Source: an uncultured Prevotellaceae bacterium (lineage in GTDB: Bacteria > Bacteroidota > Bacteroidia > Bacteroidales > Bacteroidaceae). From it: DNA of 64,000 nucleotides. The first letter of the stretch is position 1. The number at the start of each line of letters is the position of its first letter. The stretch covers positions 186,001 to 250,000 of the forward strand of contig CAMKSE010000001.1 in assembly GCA_946415365.1 (NCBI GenBank), read 5' to 3'. Below, one piece after another: positions 58,123-64,000 of the stretch. The notes under the pieces are model-generated. The model was given only the letters and a program-made list of their open reading frames with translations, had not been told where the DNA came from and made no database searches. The position numbers and the translations under genes were made by a program.

Positions 58123-58503
58123 CTAAACTATTTCTGCTACAACTTCAATCTCAACCAACGCACCTTTCGGCAAAGTCTTGACGGCCACAGCAGAGCGTGC
58201 TGGGTAAGGCTCTGTGAAGAACTCTGCATAGACGGCGTTCATATCGGCGAAGTCAGCCATGTCGGCCATGAATACCGTAGTCTTTACTACATTGCCCATT
58301 GTCAGCCCGGCTTCTTCGAGAATAGCCTTCACGTTGGTAAGCGACTGACGGGTTTGTTCCTTGATGCCACCCTCAACAAAATTGCCAGTGGCGGGGTCGA
58401 TGGGAATCTGGCCAGAGGTATAAACGAGATTGCCCACTTTGATGGCCTGACTGTACGGGCCGATGGCAGCAGGTGCCTTTGTTGTACTGATTGCTTTCTT
58501 CAT
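58123..58503 (-). CDS. ridA: RidA family enamine/imine deaminase
   Basis: 126 aa, the standard length. Signature motifs: [53 protein letters not shown] and [20 protein letters not shown] with the Arg that binds the carboxylate. It hydrolyses reactive 2-aminoacrylate formed by PLP enzymes from serine or cysteine. A TACCTTTG box (58525-58532) drives it and the TonB receptor 7 bp downstream. It fits next to cysteine/serine metabolism genes. Confidence 0.92.
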   Translation of the reverse strand: MKKAISTTKAPAAIGPYSQAIKVGNLVYTSGQIPIDPATGNFVEGGIKEQTRQSLTNVKAILEEAGLTMGNVVKTTVFMADMADFADMNAVYAEFFTEPYPARSAVAVKTLPKGALVEIEVVAEIV

Positions 58504-58524
58504 GACCTATCCTAATTATCGGTG

Positions 58525-58532
58525 CAAAGGTA
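58525..58532 (-). promoter_or_regulatory. -7 box for the ridA operon
   Basis: Minus-strand TACCTTTG, ~22 bp before the ridA ATG. The ATACC-N8-GGTAT operator is not present here. Confidence 0.65.
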
Positions 58533-58576
58533 CTACTTTTCTGGTAAAATCCGCACGATGACACGAATAAAAATGA

Positions 58577-59494
58577 TTAAATCCCCAGACCTCCATCAAA
58601 ATGTCTTTCCACAGCCTTCGACTGCTGGACGCGAGAGTTGGGGGCCACATCGTGGGTCACCCAGATGTTGCCGCCGATAACAGAGTCGTGGCCAATGGTG
58701 ATACGGCCCAGAATGCTGGCATTACTGTAGATGGTGACATTGTCCTCGATGATGGGATGACGGGGTATGTTGAGCATATTTCCGTCAGCGTCTTTCTTGA
58801 AGCTCTTGGAACCGAGTGTCACACCCTGATAGAGCGTCACGTGACTGCCAATGATACAGGTCTCGCCAATAACCACTCCTGTACCATGATCAATGGCAAA
58901 GTATTCGCCTATCTGTGCGCCTGGATGGATGTCGATGCCAGTTTCTGAGTGTGCCAGTTCGGTGATGATACGTGGAATGACAGGCACCTGCATTTCGTGT
59001 AGTTTGTGGGCGATACGATAGTTGATCATGGCTTTCGTCACAGGATAGCTGAAGATTATCTCACCATAGTTGATGGCAGCAGGGTCATTGTCAAACATGG
59101 CTTGCACATCAGTATAGAGTAACCGTTTGATTTCAGGTAATGCATCAATCAGTTGCAATGCCAAGTCTCTTGCCTTATCCTGTACTTGCTGCCTCGACAT
59201 GATGGCATCGCCTTTCTCGCCAAACTGAAGACCATAGGATATTTGTCTAGCCAGTGTCTGAAGCAGCTCTTCCATGTGGACACCAATGTTGTAAGAACGG
59301 ATGGTCTCATGACACTGCCGCTTGTTGAAGTAGTCAGGAAAGATGATGCTCTTTATCAGGTTGATGATTTTCTTCACCTGTTCCACAGAGGGGAGTGAAG
59401 CTTCCGTCTGTGGCATCATACGTGTTTCCTGTTCCGTCTGGCGCGACAGCTGACGGACATTACGTTCGAGTATTTCTATAGTTTTTGTGTCCAT
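58577..59494 (-). CDS. cysE: Serine O-acetyltransferase (EpsC/SrpH type)
   Basis: 305 aa, with an N-terminal helical domain (to ~165) and a left-handed beta-helix. GAQIGEYFAIDHGTGVVIGE (catalytic His-Asp), HVTLYQGVTLGSKSFKKDAD and IPRHPIIEDNVTIYSNASIL are the EpsC signatures. It makes O-acetylserine, the acceptor for cysteine synthesis. The longer form resembles SrpH, encoded beside the encapsulin SrpI in cyanobacteria. It is the last gene of the carrier-E1-JAMM operon. The C-terminal tail (RVQQSKAVERHFDGGLGI) probably mediates feedback inhibition by cysteine. Confidence 0.92.
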   Translation of the reverse strand: MDTKTIEILERNVRQLSRQTEQETRMMPQTEASLPSVEQVKKIINLIKSIIFPDYFNKRQCHETIRSYNIGVHMEELLQTLARQISYGLQFGEKGDAIMSRQQVQDKARDLALQLIDALPEIKRLLYTDVQAMFDNDPAAINYGEIIFSYPVTKAMINYRIAHKLHEMQVPVIPRIITELAHSETGIDIHPGAQIGEYFAIDHGTGVVIGETCIIGSHVTLYQGVTLGSKSFKKDADGNMLNIPRHPIIEDNVTIYSNASILGRITIGHDSVIGGNIWVTHDVAPNSRVQQSKAVERHFDGGLGI

Positions 59495-59506
59495 AATGTG
59501 TCTTGA

Positions 59507-59905
59507 TTATAGGTGCACTTCCTTGTCCACCACCTCGCCATTCAGGATCTTGAAGGAGTTGAGGTGAACGCCCTCATGGAGGGAGAGGATGGCATAGCGA
59601 ATGGTGGGGTCATTGGCCAGACGGAGATCTTCTTGCGAGGGACGCGAGGGCGAGGCGGGGTGACTATGCCAGTTGGCGAGGATCTTCAGACCGTTCTGAC
59701 GAGCGTACTTTAATGCGGCGAACTGGTCCTTGGGCGCGAAGGAGAAGTGCTCCGGCGAGTGGTCGATGTTCTCCATCCAGTAGTTCTCCGTCACCACGTC
59801 GCCATCTGGACTGCTAATACCCAGCAGGTAACCACACGTCTCGTTCGGCGCGTCCTGCCGGGCCTGGCTGATTAATACATCAATTATTTCTTTGGGGATA
59901 TACAT
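59507..59905 (-). CDS. JAMM/MPN metallopeptidase (Mec/HcyD/QbsD-like)
   Basis: 132 aa from the Met at 59905. The JAMM site is complete: E22 (NETCGYLL), H80-x-H82 in NWHSHP, S90 and D93, the exact H-x-H-x7-S-x2-D pattern. Free-standing bacterial JAMM enzymes cleave ubiquitin-like sulfur carriers: Mec frees cysteine from CysO, while QbsD and HcyD trim residues after Gly-Gly. The carrier in this operon ends GGGAL, so trimming of its tail is the obvious role. Separated from the E1 gene by a palindromic repeat (59922-60001). Confidence 0.88.
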   Translation of the reverse strand: MYIPKEIIDVLISQARQDAPNETCGYLLGISSPDGDVVTENYWMENIDHSPEHFSFAPKDQFAALKYARQNGLKILANWHSHPASPSRPSQEDLRLANDPTIRYAILSLHEGVHLNSFKILNGEVVDKEVHL

Positions 59906-59921
59906 GCTCTTTTTCCTTTTT

Positions 59922-60001
59922 AACACGAATTACCATGAATGCCCATTAATTATCATTAATAATTTGTGAGAATTCGTGTTCAATTCGTGGTAATTCGTGT
60001 T
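59922..60001. repeat. Intercistronic AACACGAATTACC palindromic repeat, copy 1
   Basis: Begins AACACGAATTACCATGAATG and ends AATTCGTGGTAATTCGTGTT; the ends are inverted repeats with an AT-rich centre. It sits between the E1 and JAMM genes. Copies at 61684 and 63512. Confidence 0.8.
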
Positions 60002-60012
60002 CAAAATATAAT

Positions 60013-60819
60013 TCAATGTTTGAGGTCGCAGGCAGCCTGTTCGTAATCTATCAGATGATCGATAGTAGGATTCGTGCCACAGATGGCGCACGAGTCGCGG
60101 TGCTTTACGGGAACCGTGCGGAACTGCATCGTTTTGGCATCGAAGGTGAGCAGACGGTTCGTCAGCAATTCACCAATACCCGTAAAGTATTTCAGGGTCT
60201 CTGCCGCCTGAATCGTACCCAGCATGCCAGCAATGGCCCCCAGTACCCCAGCCTGAGAACAGGTGGGGACGGCACCAACAGGAGGCGGTTCCTTGAACAT
60301 ACAACGGTAGCAGGCGGTGCCAGGCAGATGGGTAAAGGTCTGACCGTTGAAGCGCAGAATACCTCCATGCGAGAAGGGCTTACCTGCCATCACACACGCA
60401 TCGTTGATGAGGAACTTCACAGGGAAGTTGTCCGTACCATCCACGATGAAGTCGTACTCCTTAATGATATCGAGAGCGTTCGACGAGTCGAGAAACTTAT
60501 AGTAGGTTTCAACTTTCACATCGGGGTTGATGGCCTTGATTTTCTCCTCGGCACTCTTCACCTTCGGCACGCCCACATCCTTTGTGAAGTGGATGACCTG
60601 GCGCTGCAGATTGGAGAGATCCACCACGTCGGCATCCACGATGCCAATCGTGCCGATGCCTGCTGCAGCGAGGTAGAGCGCGACGGGAGCTCCCAAGCCG
60701 CCAGCACCCACCACGAGTACACGCGCGTTCATTATCTTCTCTTGTCCCTCGACACCCACATCCTGCAACAGGATATGTCGCGAGTATCGCTGTATCTGTT
60801 CTTCAGTAAAGTCTATCAT
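60013..60819 (-). CDS. E1-like adenylyltransferase (ThiF/MoeB/HesA family)
   Basis: 268 aa. Nucleotide motif VVGAGGLGAPVALYLAAAGI (~36), VDADVVDLSNLQRQVIHFTK with the adenylation Arg-x-x, DFIVDGTDNFPVKFLINDAC, catalytic-type Cys in AVPTCSQAGVLG, and two CxxC pairs (CYRC, CAIC) for structural zinc. No rhodanese domain is fused. It activates the C-terminal glycine of the small carrier with ATP so that it can be turned into a thiocarboxylate. It overlaps the carrier gene by 4 bp, which fixes the partnership. Confidence 0.92.
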   Translation of the reverse strand: MIDFTEEQIQRYSRHILLQDVGVEGQEKIMNARVLVVGAGGLGAPVALYLAAAGIGTIGIVDADVVDLSNLQRQVIHFTKDVGVPKVKSAEEKIKAINPDVKVETYYKFLDSSNALDIIKEYDFIVDGTDNFPVKFLINDACVMAGKPFSHGGILRFNGQTFTHLPGTACYRCMFKEPPPVGAVPTCSQAGVLGAIAGMLGTIQAAETLKYFTGIGELLTNRLLTFDAKTMQFRTVPVKHRDSCAICGTNPTIDHLIDYEQAACDLKH

Positions 60820-61028
60820 AGCGCTCCTCCTCCCATGAAATAGAGGAAATCGACCTTGTCGCCTTCCTTGATCTGGATACTATCCCAGTCTTCGCGCTCA
60901 GCAAACTCCTCGTTCACCTGCACGCTGACCATCTCTGGGTTTTCTACCAGCAACTGCTTGATCAGTTCACTCACATTGAGCGGCAGGTTTACTTCCTGCG
61001 CGTCTCCATTTACATAAATCTTTGCCAT
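60816..61028 (-). CDS. ThiS/MoaD-like sulfur carrier with a C-terminal Ala-Leu tail
   Basis: 70 aa from the Met at 61028. Beta-grasp fold: IYVNGDAQEVNLPLNVSELI, SVQVNEEFAEREDW, IKEGDKVDFLYFMGGGAL. Unlike ThiS, which ends at Gly-Gly, two residues (A69, L70) follow the glycines G66-G68. Carriers with such tails (QbsE; HcyS of Wolinella) need a JAMM peptidase, and one is encoded two genes downstream. The carrier would deliver sulfide for cysteine, homocysteine or a cofactor. First gene of the minus-strand operon, with only ~20 nt leader. Confidence 0.87.
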   Translation of the reverse strand: MAKIYVNGDAQEVNLPLNVSELIKQLLVENPEMVSVQVNEEFAEREDWDSIQIKEGDKVDFLYFMGGGAL

Positions 61029-61054
61029 AATTTTACACGTTTGAGATCTGGGTG

Positions 61055-61178
61055 CAAAGGTACGGTGATTTCTCCATTGCGACAATCCCATAGGGATGGT
61101 AAATCATATACCATATCAAGGGTATGCAGAATGCCACGAACGTGCGATTGTGGGAGTATAGATTTCGCCGTACCTTTG
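61055..61178. promoter_or_regulatory. Divergent promoters sharing one central operator
   Basis: Minus promoter: -7 TACCTTTG (61062-61055), -33 TTGTCGCA (61085-61078). Plus promoter: -33 TTGTGGGA (61148-61155), -7 TACCTTTG (61171-61178). Between them lies ATACC-N8-GGTAT (61108-61125), exactly 45 bp from each -7 box, and ATGCCAC at 61131. The position upstream of -33 suits an activator serving both operons. The outer flanks (TTTGAGATCTGGGTGCAAAG and its mirror) are also inverted copies. Confidence 0.85.
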
Positions 61179-61204
61179 CACCCAGAACTCAAACGTATTT
61201 TTTT

Positions 61205-61684
61205 ATGGCAGAAAACAAAAAACTAAGCATCATCGCCTTCAGCGGCGATTTTGACAAACTCACCGCAGTATTTACATTAGGTACGGGCGCGGCAGCAGTA
61301 GGTTATGAGGTGAACATCTTCTTCACCTTTTGGGGTCTTGACGCCATCAAACAGAAACAGGGGCGCTCGTTTACCGGCGGCAACTGGCTAACCAAGCTCT
61401 TCGGCTTCATGATGGGTGGTCTAAAGGTCACTCCCACGAGCCGCTTCAACTTCCTCGGTGCAGGCCCGAAGATCTTCCGCTACCTGATGCGCAAGAACAA
61501 CGTGGCGACCCTCGAAGAACTGGTCGAGGCGGCCAAGGCGCTCGGCATCAACCTCTATGCCTGCGAGATGGCGATGCACGTGCTCGGCCTGAAGAAAGAG
61601 GACTTCATCCCCGAAGTGAAGGACGTACTCGGCGTAGCGTCGTTCTTGAAACTAAGTGAAGGAGGACAGACACTATTTATTTAA
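61205..61684 (+). CDS. DsrE/DrsE2-like sulfurtransferase-family protein
   Basis: 159 aa. Matches the DsrE2 (DrsE_2, peroxiredoxin-family) group: LSIIAFSGDFDKLTAVFTLG, GYEVNIFFTFWGLDAIKQKQ, NFLGAGPKIFRYLMRKN and GINLYACEMAMHVLGLKKED with the conserved Cys. One helix may be membrane-associated (LFGFMMGGLKV). These proteins carry persulfide sulfur or help transfer it between donors. First gene of the plus operon, before TusA, encapsulin and the desulfurase. A palindromic repeat follows its stop directly. Confidence 0.85.
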   Translation: MAENKKLSIIAFSGDFDKLTAVFTLGTGAAAVGYEVNIFFTFWGLDAIKQKQGRSFTGGNWLTKLFGFMMGGLKVTPTSRFNFLGAGPKIFRYLMRKNNVATLEELVEAAKALGINLYACEMAMHVLGLKKEDFIPEVKDVLGVASFLKLSEGGQTLFI

Positions 61685-61765
61685 ACACGAATTACCACGA
61701 ATTGAACACGAATTTTCCATAAAATAATTCATGATAATTAATGGTCATTAATGGTAATTCGTGTT
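61684..61765. repeat. Intercistronic AACACGAATTACC palindromic repeat, copy 2
   Basis: Starts AACACGAATTACCACGAATT and ends ATTAATGGTAATTCGTGTT, i.e. the reverse complement of copy 1 in order. Between the DsrE2 and TusA genes. Confidence 0.8.
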
Positions 61766-61781
61766 AAAAAGTAAAATGACT

Positions 61782-62006
61782 ATGGCAACAAAAGTATTAG
61801 ACATCACGAAGGAGCACTGCCCGATGACCTTCGTCAAGACCAAGATCGAGCTCTCGAAGCTCCAGCCGGGCGACATTCTGGAAGTGCTGCTCGCAGAGGG
61901 CGAACCCCTCGACAACGTGCCCCGCAATGCCAAGGAGCAAGGATATAACGTTCTCTCTGTAGAACATGTGGAAGGTACGACGCATAAAGTAACGATTAGA
62001 AAATAA
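61782..62006 (+). CDS. TusA-family sulfur-carrier protein
   Basis: 74 aa from the ATG at 61782 (61776 is also possible). LDITKEHCPMTFVKTKIELS carries the TusA Cys-Pro motif (C13-P14), and LQPGDILEVLLAEGEPLDNV with VEGTTHKVTIRK completes the IF3-like fold. It relays persulfide sulfur from cysteine desulfurase or DsrE-type proteins to acceptors. Placed between DsrE2 and the encapsulin shell, it is a likely route for sulfur into or out of the compartment. Confidence 0.9.
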   Translation: MATKVLDITKEHCPMTFVKTKIELSKLQPGDILEVLLAEGEPLDNVPRNAKEQGYNVLSVEHVEGTTHKVTIRK

Positions 62007-62009
62007 AAC

Positions 62010-62062
62010 AACGAATTAAAACGAATTTCACGAATATTAATCATTTAAAACTCAAACGAATT
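62010..62062. repeat. Degenerate relative of the AACACGAATTACC repeat
   Basis: ACGAATTAAAACGAATTTCA CGAATATTAATC and CAAACGAATTATGG recall the repeat's units (ACGAATT, ATTAAT) without full palindromic form. Lies between the TusA and encapsulin genes. Confidence 0.45.
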
Positions 62063-63502
62063 ATGGCAGAATCAAATCTTCAGCGTAGTGTGACTACAGC
62101 AACAGCCAGAAGACTGGCAACCACCACCAAGACCGCCCCGCAGATGGGCTCGATAACCCCGAGACTGTTACTGAAACTCCTGCCTTGGGTGCAGGTCAGT
62201 GGCGGCACGTTCCGCGTGAACCGCACGAAGGTCGAGTTACGCAAAAACGACCGACTGCCCATCCAGTATGTGAACGGTGTACCATCGTTTACGGCGAAGG
62301 ACCTCAAGGCTATCCCCCTGTTCTCTGAGTTTGACGATGAGATACTGAACCGTCTCGTCAGCTCGTTCGAAGCCAAAGAGGTCGATGTCGATAAACTCTT
62401 CGTGGAGGAGGGCAAGGACAAACAACGTTTCTTCATCGTGGCCAGCGGACAGGCTGAGGTCATCAGCAAAGGACCTCATGGTGAGGACTTACGGATTGCT
62501 CTTTTAGGCGATGGCGAATATTTCGGCGAAGCTGATTTACTGGATGAACAGGAGTCAACGGTCTCCGTACGCGCCATCACGCCCACCGTATTTCTTGGCC
62601 TGAAACTCAAGGAGTTGATAAAGTTCATTAAAGAAGTACCTGATTTCCGCGAGACCTTCACGAAGGCTGTCGACAAGCAGCTACGCCTGAAGGCATCCGT
62701 CAACGACAACGGCGAGAAGCACATCGACCTCGTCAGCGGTCATGAGGAGGACAACATCATCCCTGAGACCTACATCGACTACGAGGAGAATCCGACGGAG
62801 TATTCGCTGAACACGCTGCAGACGGTGGTTCGTGTGCATACTCGTGTGAGCGATCTCTATAACAATCCCTACAACCAATTGGAGGAACAGCTTCGTCTCT
62901 CTATCGAGAGCATTAAGGAGCGTCAGGAGTGGGAGCTGATCAACAACAAGCAGTTCGGTCTGTTGGCTGCTGCCAACCCCGCCTACCGCATCACCACACG
63001 CTACGGCTCGCCCACACCCGATGACCTTGATGAGTTGCTATCGTTAGTCTGGAAGGAACCGGCATTCTTCATCGCCCATCCGCGTGCAATTGCGGCCTTC
63101 GAGCGCGAATGCACGTGGCGTGGTGTGCCCCCTGTGACGACGGATCTGTTCGGCACACGGGTTATTCTGTGGCGTGGTGTTCCCCTGATTCCTTCGGACA
63201 AGGTGGAGGTAGAAGGTCAGTACCTGACGGGCCGCGGCGTCGGCACAACGAAGATCATCCTCGTACGCGTCGGCGAGAAGAACCAGGGCGTTATCGGTCT
63301 GCACCAGAGTGGTATTCCCGGTGAGATTGCCCCGTCGTTGAGTGCACGTCTGATGGGTCTCGACAAATTTGGTGTGGCCTCGTATCTGCTCACGAAGTAC
63401 TTCTCATTAGCCGCCCTCACCGACGACGCCATCGCCGTACTCGAGAACGTCGAGGTGGGCTATTATCACGACTATCAGCACAGGAATAAAGTAGAGAAGT
63501 GA
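62063..63502 (+). CDS. Family 2B encapsulin shell protein with cNMP-binding-like insert
   Basis: 479 aa. N-terminal arm and HK97-type E-loop/P-domain pieces (LLKLLPWVQVSGGTFRVNRT) surround a cyclic-nucleotide-binding-like domain at ~82-205 (AIPLFSEFDDEILNRLVSSF, then LLGDGEYFGEADLLDEQEST). The C-terminal HK97 part (ERQEWELINNKQFGLLAAAN, TRYGSPTPDDLDELLSLVWK, GRGVGTTKIILVRVGEKNQG and QSGIPGEIAPSLSARLMGLD) is the hallmark of family 2 encapsulins. It self-assembles into an icosahedral compartment around a cargo enzyme. The phosphate-binding Arg of the cNMP pocket appears replaced (EST where CRP has RS), so ligand binding is uncertain. The next gene is the presumed cargo. Confidence 0.92.
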   Translation: MAESNLQRSVTTATARRLATTTKTAPQMGSITPRLLLKLLPWVQVSGGTFRVNRTKVELRKNDRLPIQYVNGVPSFTAKDLKAIPLFSEFDDEILNRLVSSFEAKEVDVDKLFVEEGKDKQRFFIVASGQAEVISKGPHGEDLRIALLGDGEYFGEADLLDEQESTVSVRAITPTVFLGLKLKELIKFIKEVPDFRETFTKAVDKQLRLKASVNDNGEKHIDLVSGHEEDNIIPETYIDYEENPTEYSLNTLQTVVRVHTRVSDLYNNPYNQLEEQLRLSIESIKERQEWELINNKQFGLLAAANPAYRITTRYGSPTPDDLDELLSLVWKEPAFFIAHPRAIAAFERECTWRGVPPVTTDLFGTRVILWRGVPLIPSDKVEVEGQYLTGRGVGTTKIILVRVGEKNQGVIGLHQSGIPGEIAPSLSARLMGLDKFGVASYLLTKYFSLAALTDDAIAVLENVEVGYYHDYQHRNKVEK

Positions 63503-63511
63503 TTAGATTTT

Positions 63512-63592
63512 AACACGAATTACCATTAATGCCCATAAATTATCATTAATATTATATGAGAAATTCGTGTTCAATTCGTGGTAATTCGCGTT
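63512..63592. repeat. Intercistronic AACACGAATTACC palindromic repeat, copy 3
   Basis: Starts AACACGAATTACCATTAATG and ends AATTCGTGGTAATTCGCGTT; same order as copy 1. Lies between the encapsulin and cysteine desulfurase genes. Confidence 0.8.
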
Positions 63593-63607
63593 CAAAAAAA
63601 TTTCTTT

Positions 63608-64000
63608 ATGATAGACATTCAGAATATTAACGGATACGGTATTCAGGATCCTGGGTTCGAACTGCTGAGGCAGGTGGCGCAGCAATACTGTCCCGAGGAG
63701 CTTCAGGCGGAGCGGAAGGAGATTATTCCTGACGAGACGCTGAATCTCACGGAGTTGGAGACGGCCTTCAATGCGCTGTTGGCAGGCGGTAGCAGTTATG
63801 GCGAGTTGCCTTACATCGGCGACGTGGATGCCCAAACCTCTTCGCTGCCCAAGGACGATGGCTTCGGCATCGGCATCCCTGAGACGCAGAAGCTGCGCGA
63901 CCTGCACTACGAGGAGGCGGATACGCTGAACTCGGAGCAGATCAAGCGCGACTTCCCCGTACTCAATCAGAAGGTGAACGGCCACGACCTCGTGTGGCTC
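63608..64000 (+). CDS. Cysteine desulfurase (SufS-like) with encapsulin-targeting N-terminal extension, 3' end outside window
   Basis: 131 residues are visible. Residues 1-~113 are low in predicted order and acidic (YCPEELQAERKEIIPDETLN, SYGELPYIGDVDAQTSSLPK), the kind of extension that directs family 2 cargo desulfurases into the shell. Residues from ~114 (IKRDFPVLNQKVNGHDLVWL) are the start of the class-V aminotransferase fold of SufS. It would take sulfur from cysteine, giving alanine and a persulfide, for storage inside the shell. The PLP Lys and active Cys lie beyond the window. Confidence 0.88.
   Translation, partial: MIDIQNINGYGIQDPGFELLRQVAQQYCPEELQAERKEIIPDETLNLTELETAFNALLAGGSSYGELPYIGDVDAQTSSLPKDDGFGIGIPETQKLRDLHYEEADTLNSEQIKRDFPVLNQKVNGHDLVWL

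Noticed and set aside
60016..60843. Plus-strand frame of 275 codons
   Set aside because: Antisense to the E1-like gene, which overlaps its partner by 4 bp and has all motifs.
1..64000. CRISPR array or tRNA/rRNA genes
   Set aside because: No regularly spaced repeats with spacers, no cloverleaf with CCA-type end and no rRNA signature were seen.

Overview
The window reads as the chromosome of a Bacteroidales bacterium, most likely Prevotellaceae. Promoters carry the Bacteroidetes -7 box TAnnTTTG (TACCTTTG, TATCTTTG, TAACTTTG). Shine-Dalgarno sequences are mostly absent. Gene content includes SusC/SusD, a C10 (interpain-like) peptidase, HU-like proteins, DUF2023 next to flavodoxin, and DUF4160 next to DUF2442. 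No rRNA, tRNA or CRISPR array is visible.

Layout. 1-7.3 kb: the 3' part of a secreted C10 peptidase, then a minus-strand block that looks like part of a mobile island (HU/chitobiase-C fusion, Toprim/DUF6371 protein, RecA-like ATPase, ImmA/IrrE-type metallopeptidase with a tiny upstream gene). 7.4-10.7 kb: a highly structured RNA of about 300 nt with its own promoter, directly abutting a single-chain MmeI-like restriction-modification gene and a frameshifted small gene. 10.8-12.1 kb: a regulator and a scar of transposase and phosphatase fragments. 12.1-31 kb: metabolic and surface genes (GPx-nitroreductase fusion, TPR/SpoIIE phosphatase lipoprotein, GH43, CDF, flavodoxin, Cu/Zn permease, carbonic anhydrase) mixed with several genes broken by out-of-frame deletions. 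A cobalamin riboswitch stands before a degenerate flavodoxin. 31-34.7 kb: an AT-rich two-gene operon with a long pseudoknotted leader. 34.7-47.2 kb: a dense run of small plus-strand genes (acetyltransferases, methyltransferases, MBL proteins, flavodoxins, a Vat-like acetyltransferase). 47.4-64 kb: a transport and sulfur region.

The most coherent system is at the right end. A divergent pair of operons encodes DsrE-like, TusA-like, a family 2B encapsulin shell (HK97 fold with a cNMP-binding-like insert) and its probable cargo cysteine desulfurase on the plus strand. On the minus strand it encodes a ThiS-like carrier with a tail after its Gly-Gly, an E1-like adenylyltransferase, a JAMM peptidase and serine O-acetyltransferase. 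One palindrome (ATACC-N8-GGTAT) lies 45 bp from the -7 boxes of both promoters. The same palindrome lies 44 bp from the -7 box of a third promoter, driving a solute-binding protein-SusC-SusD-UroD-like operon. That third operon also has a leader ORF very rich in Met and Cys which overlaps the first gene. I infer a regulon for sulfur acquisition and storage.

A second theme is a family of short palindromic elements (about 65 bp) with covarying stems. Several copies sit in frame inside protein genes, in the manner of Rickettsia palindromic elements. A related 19-bp motif occurs four times.
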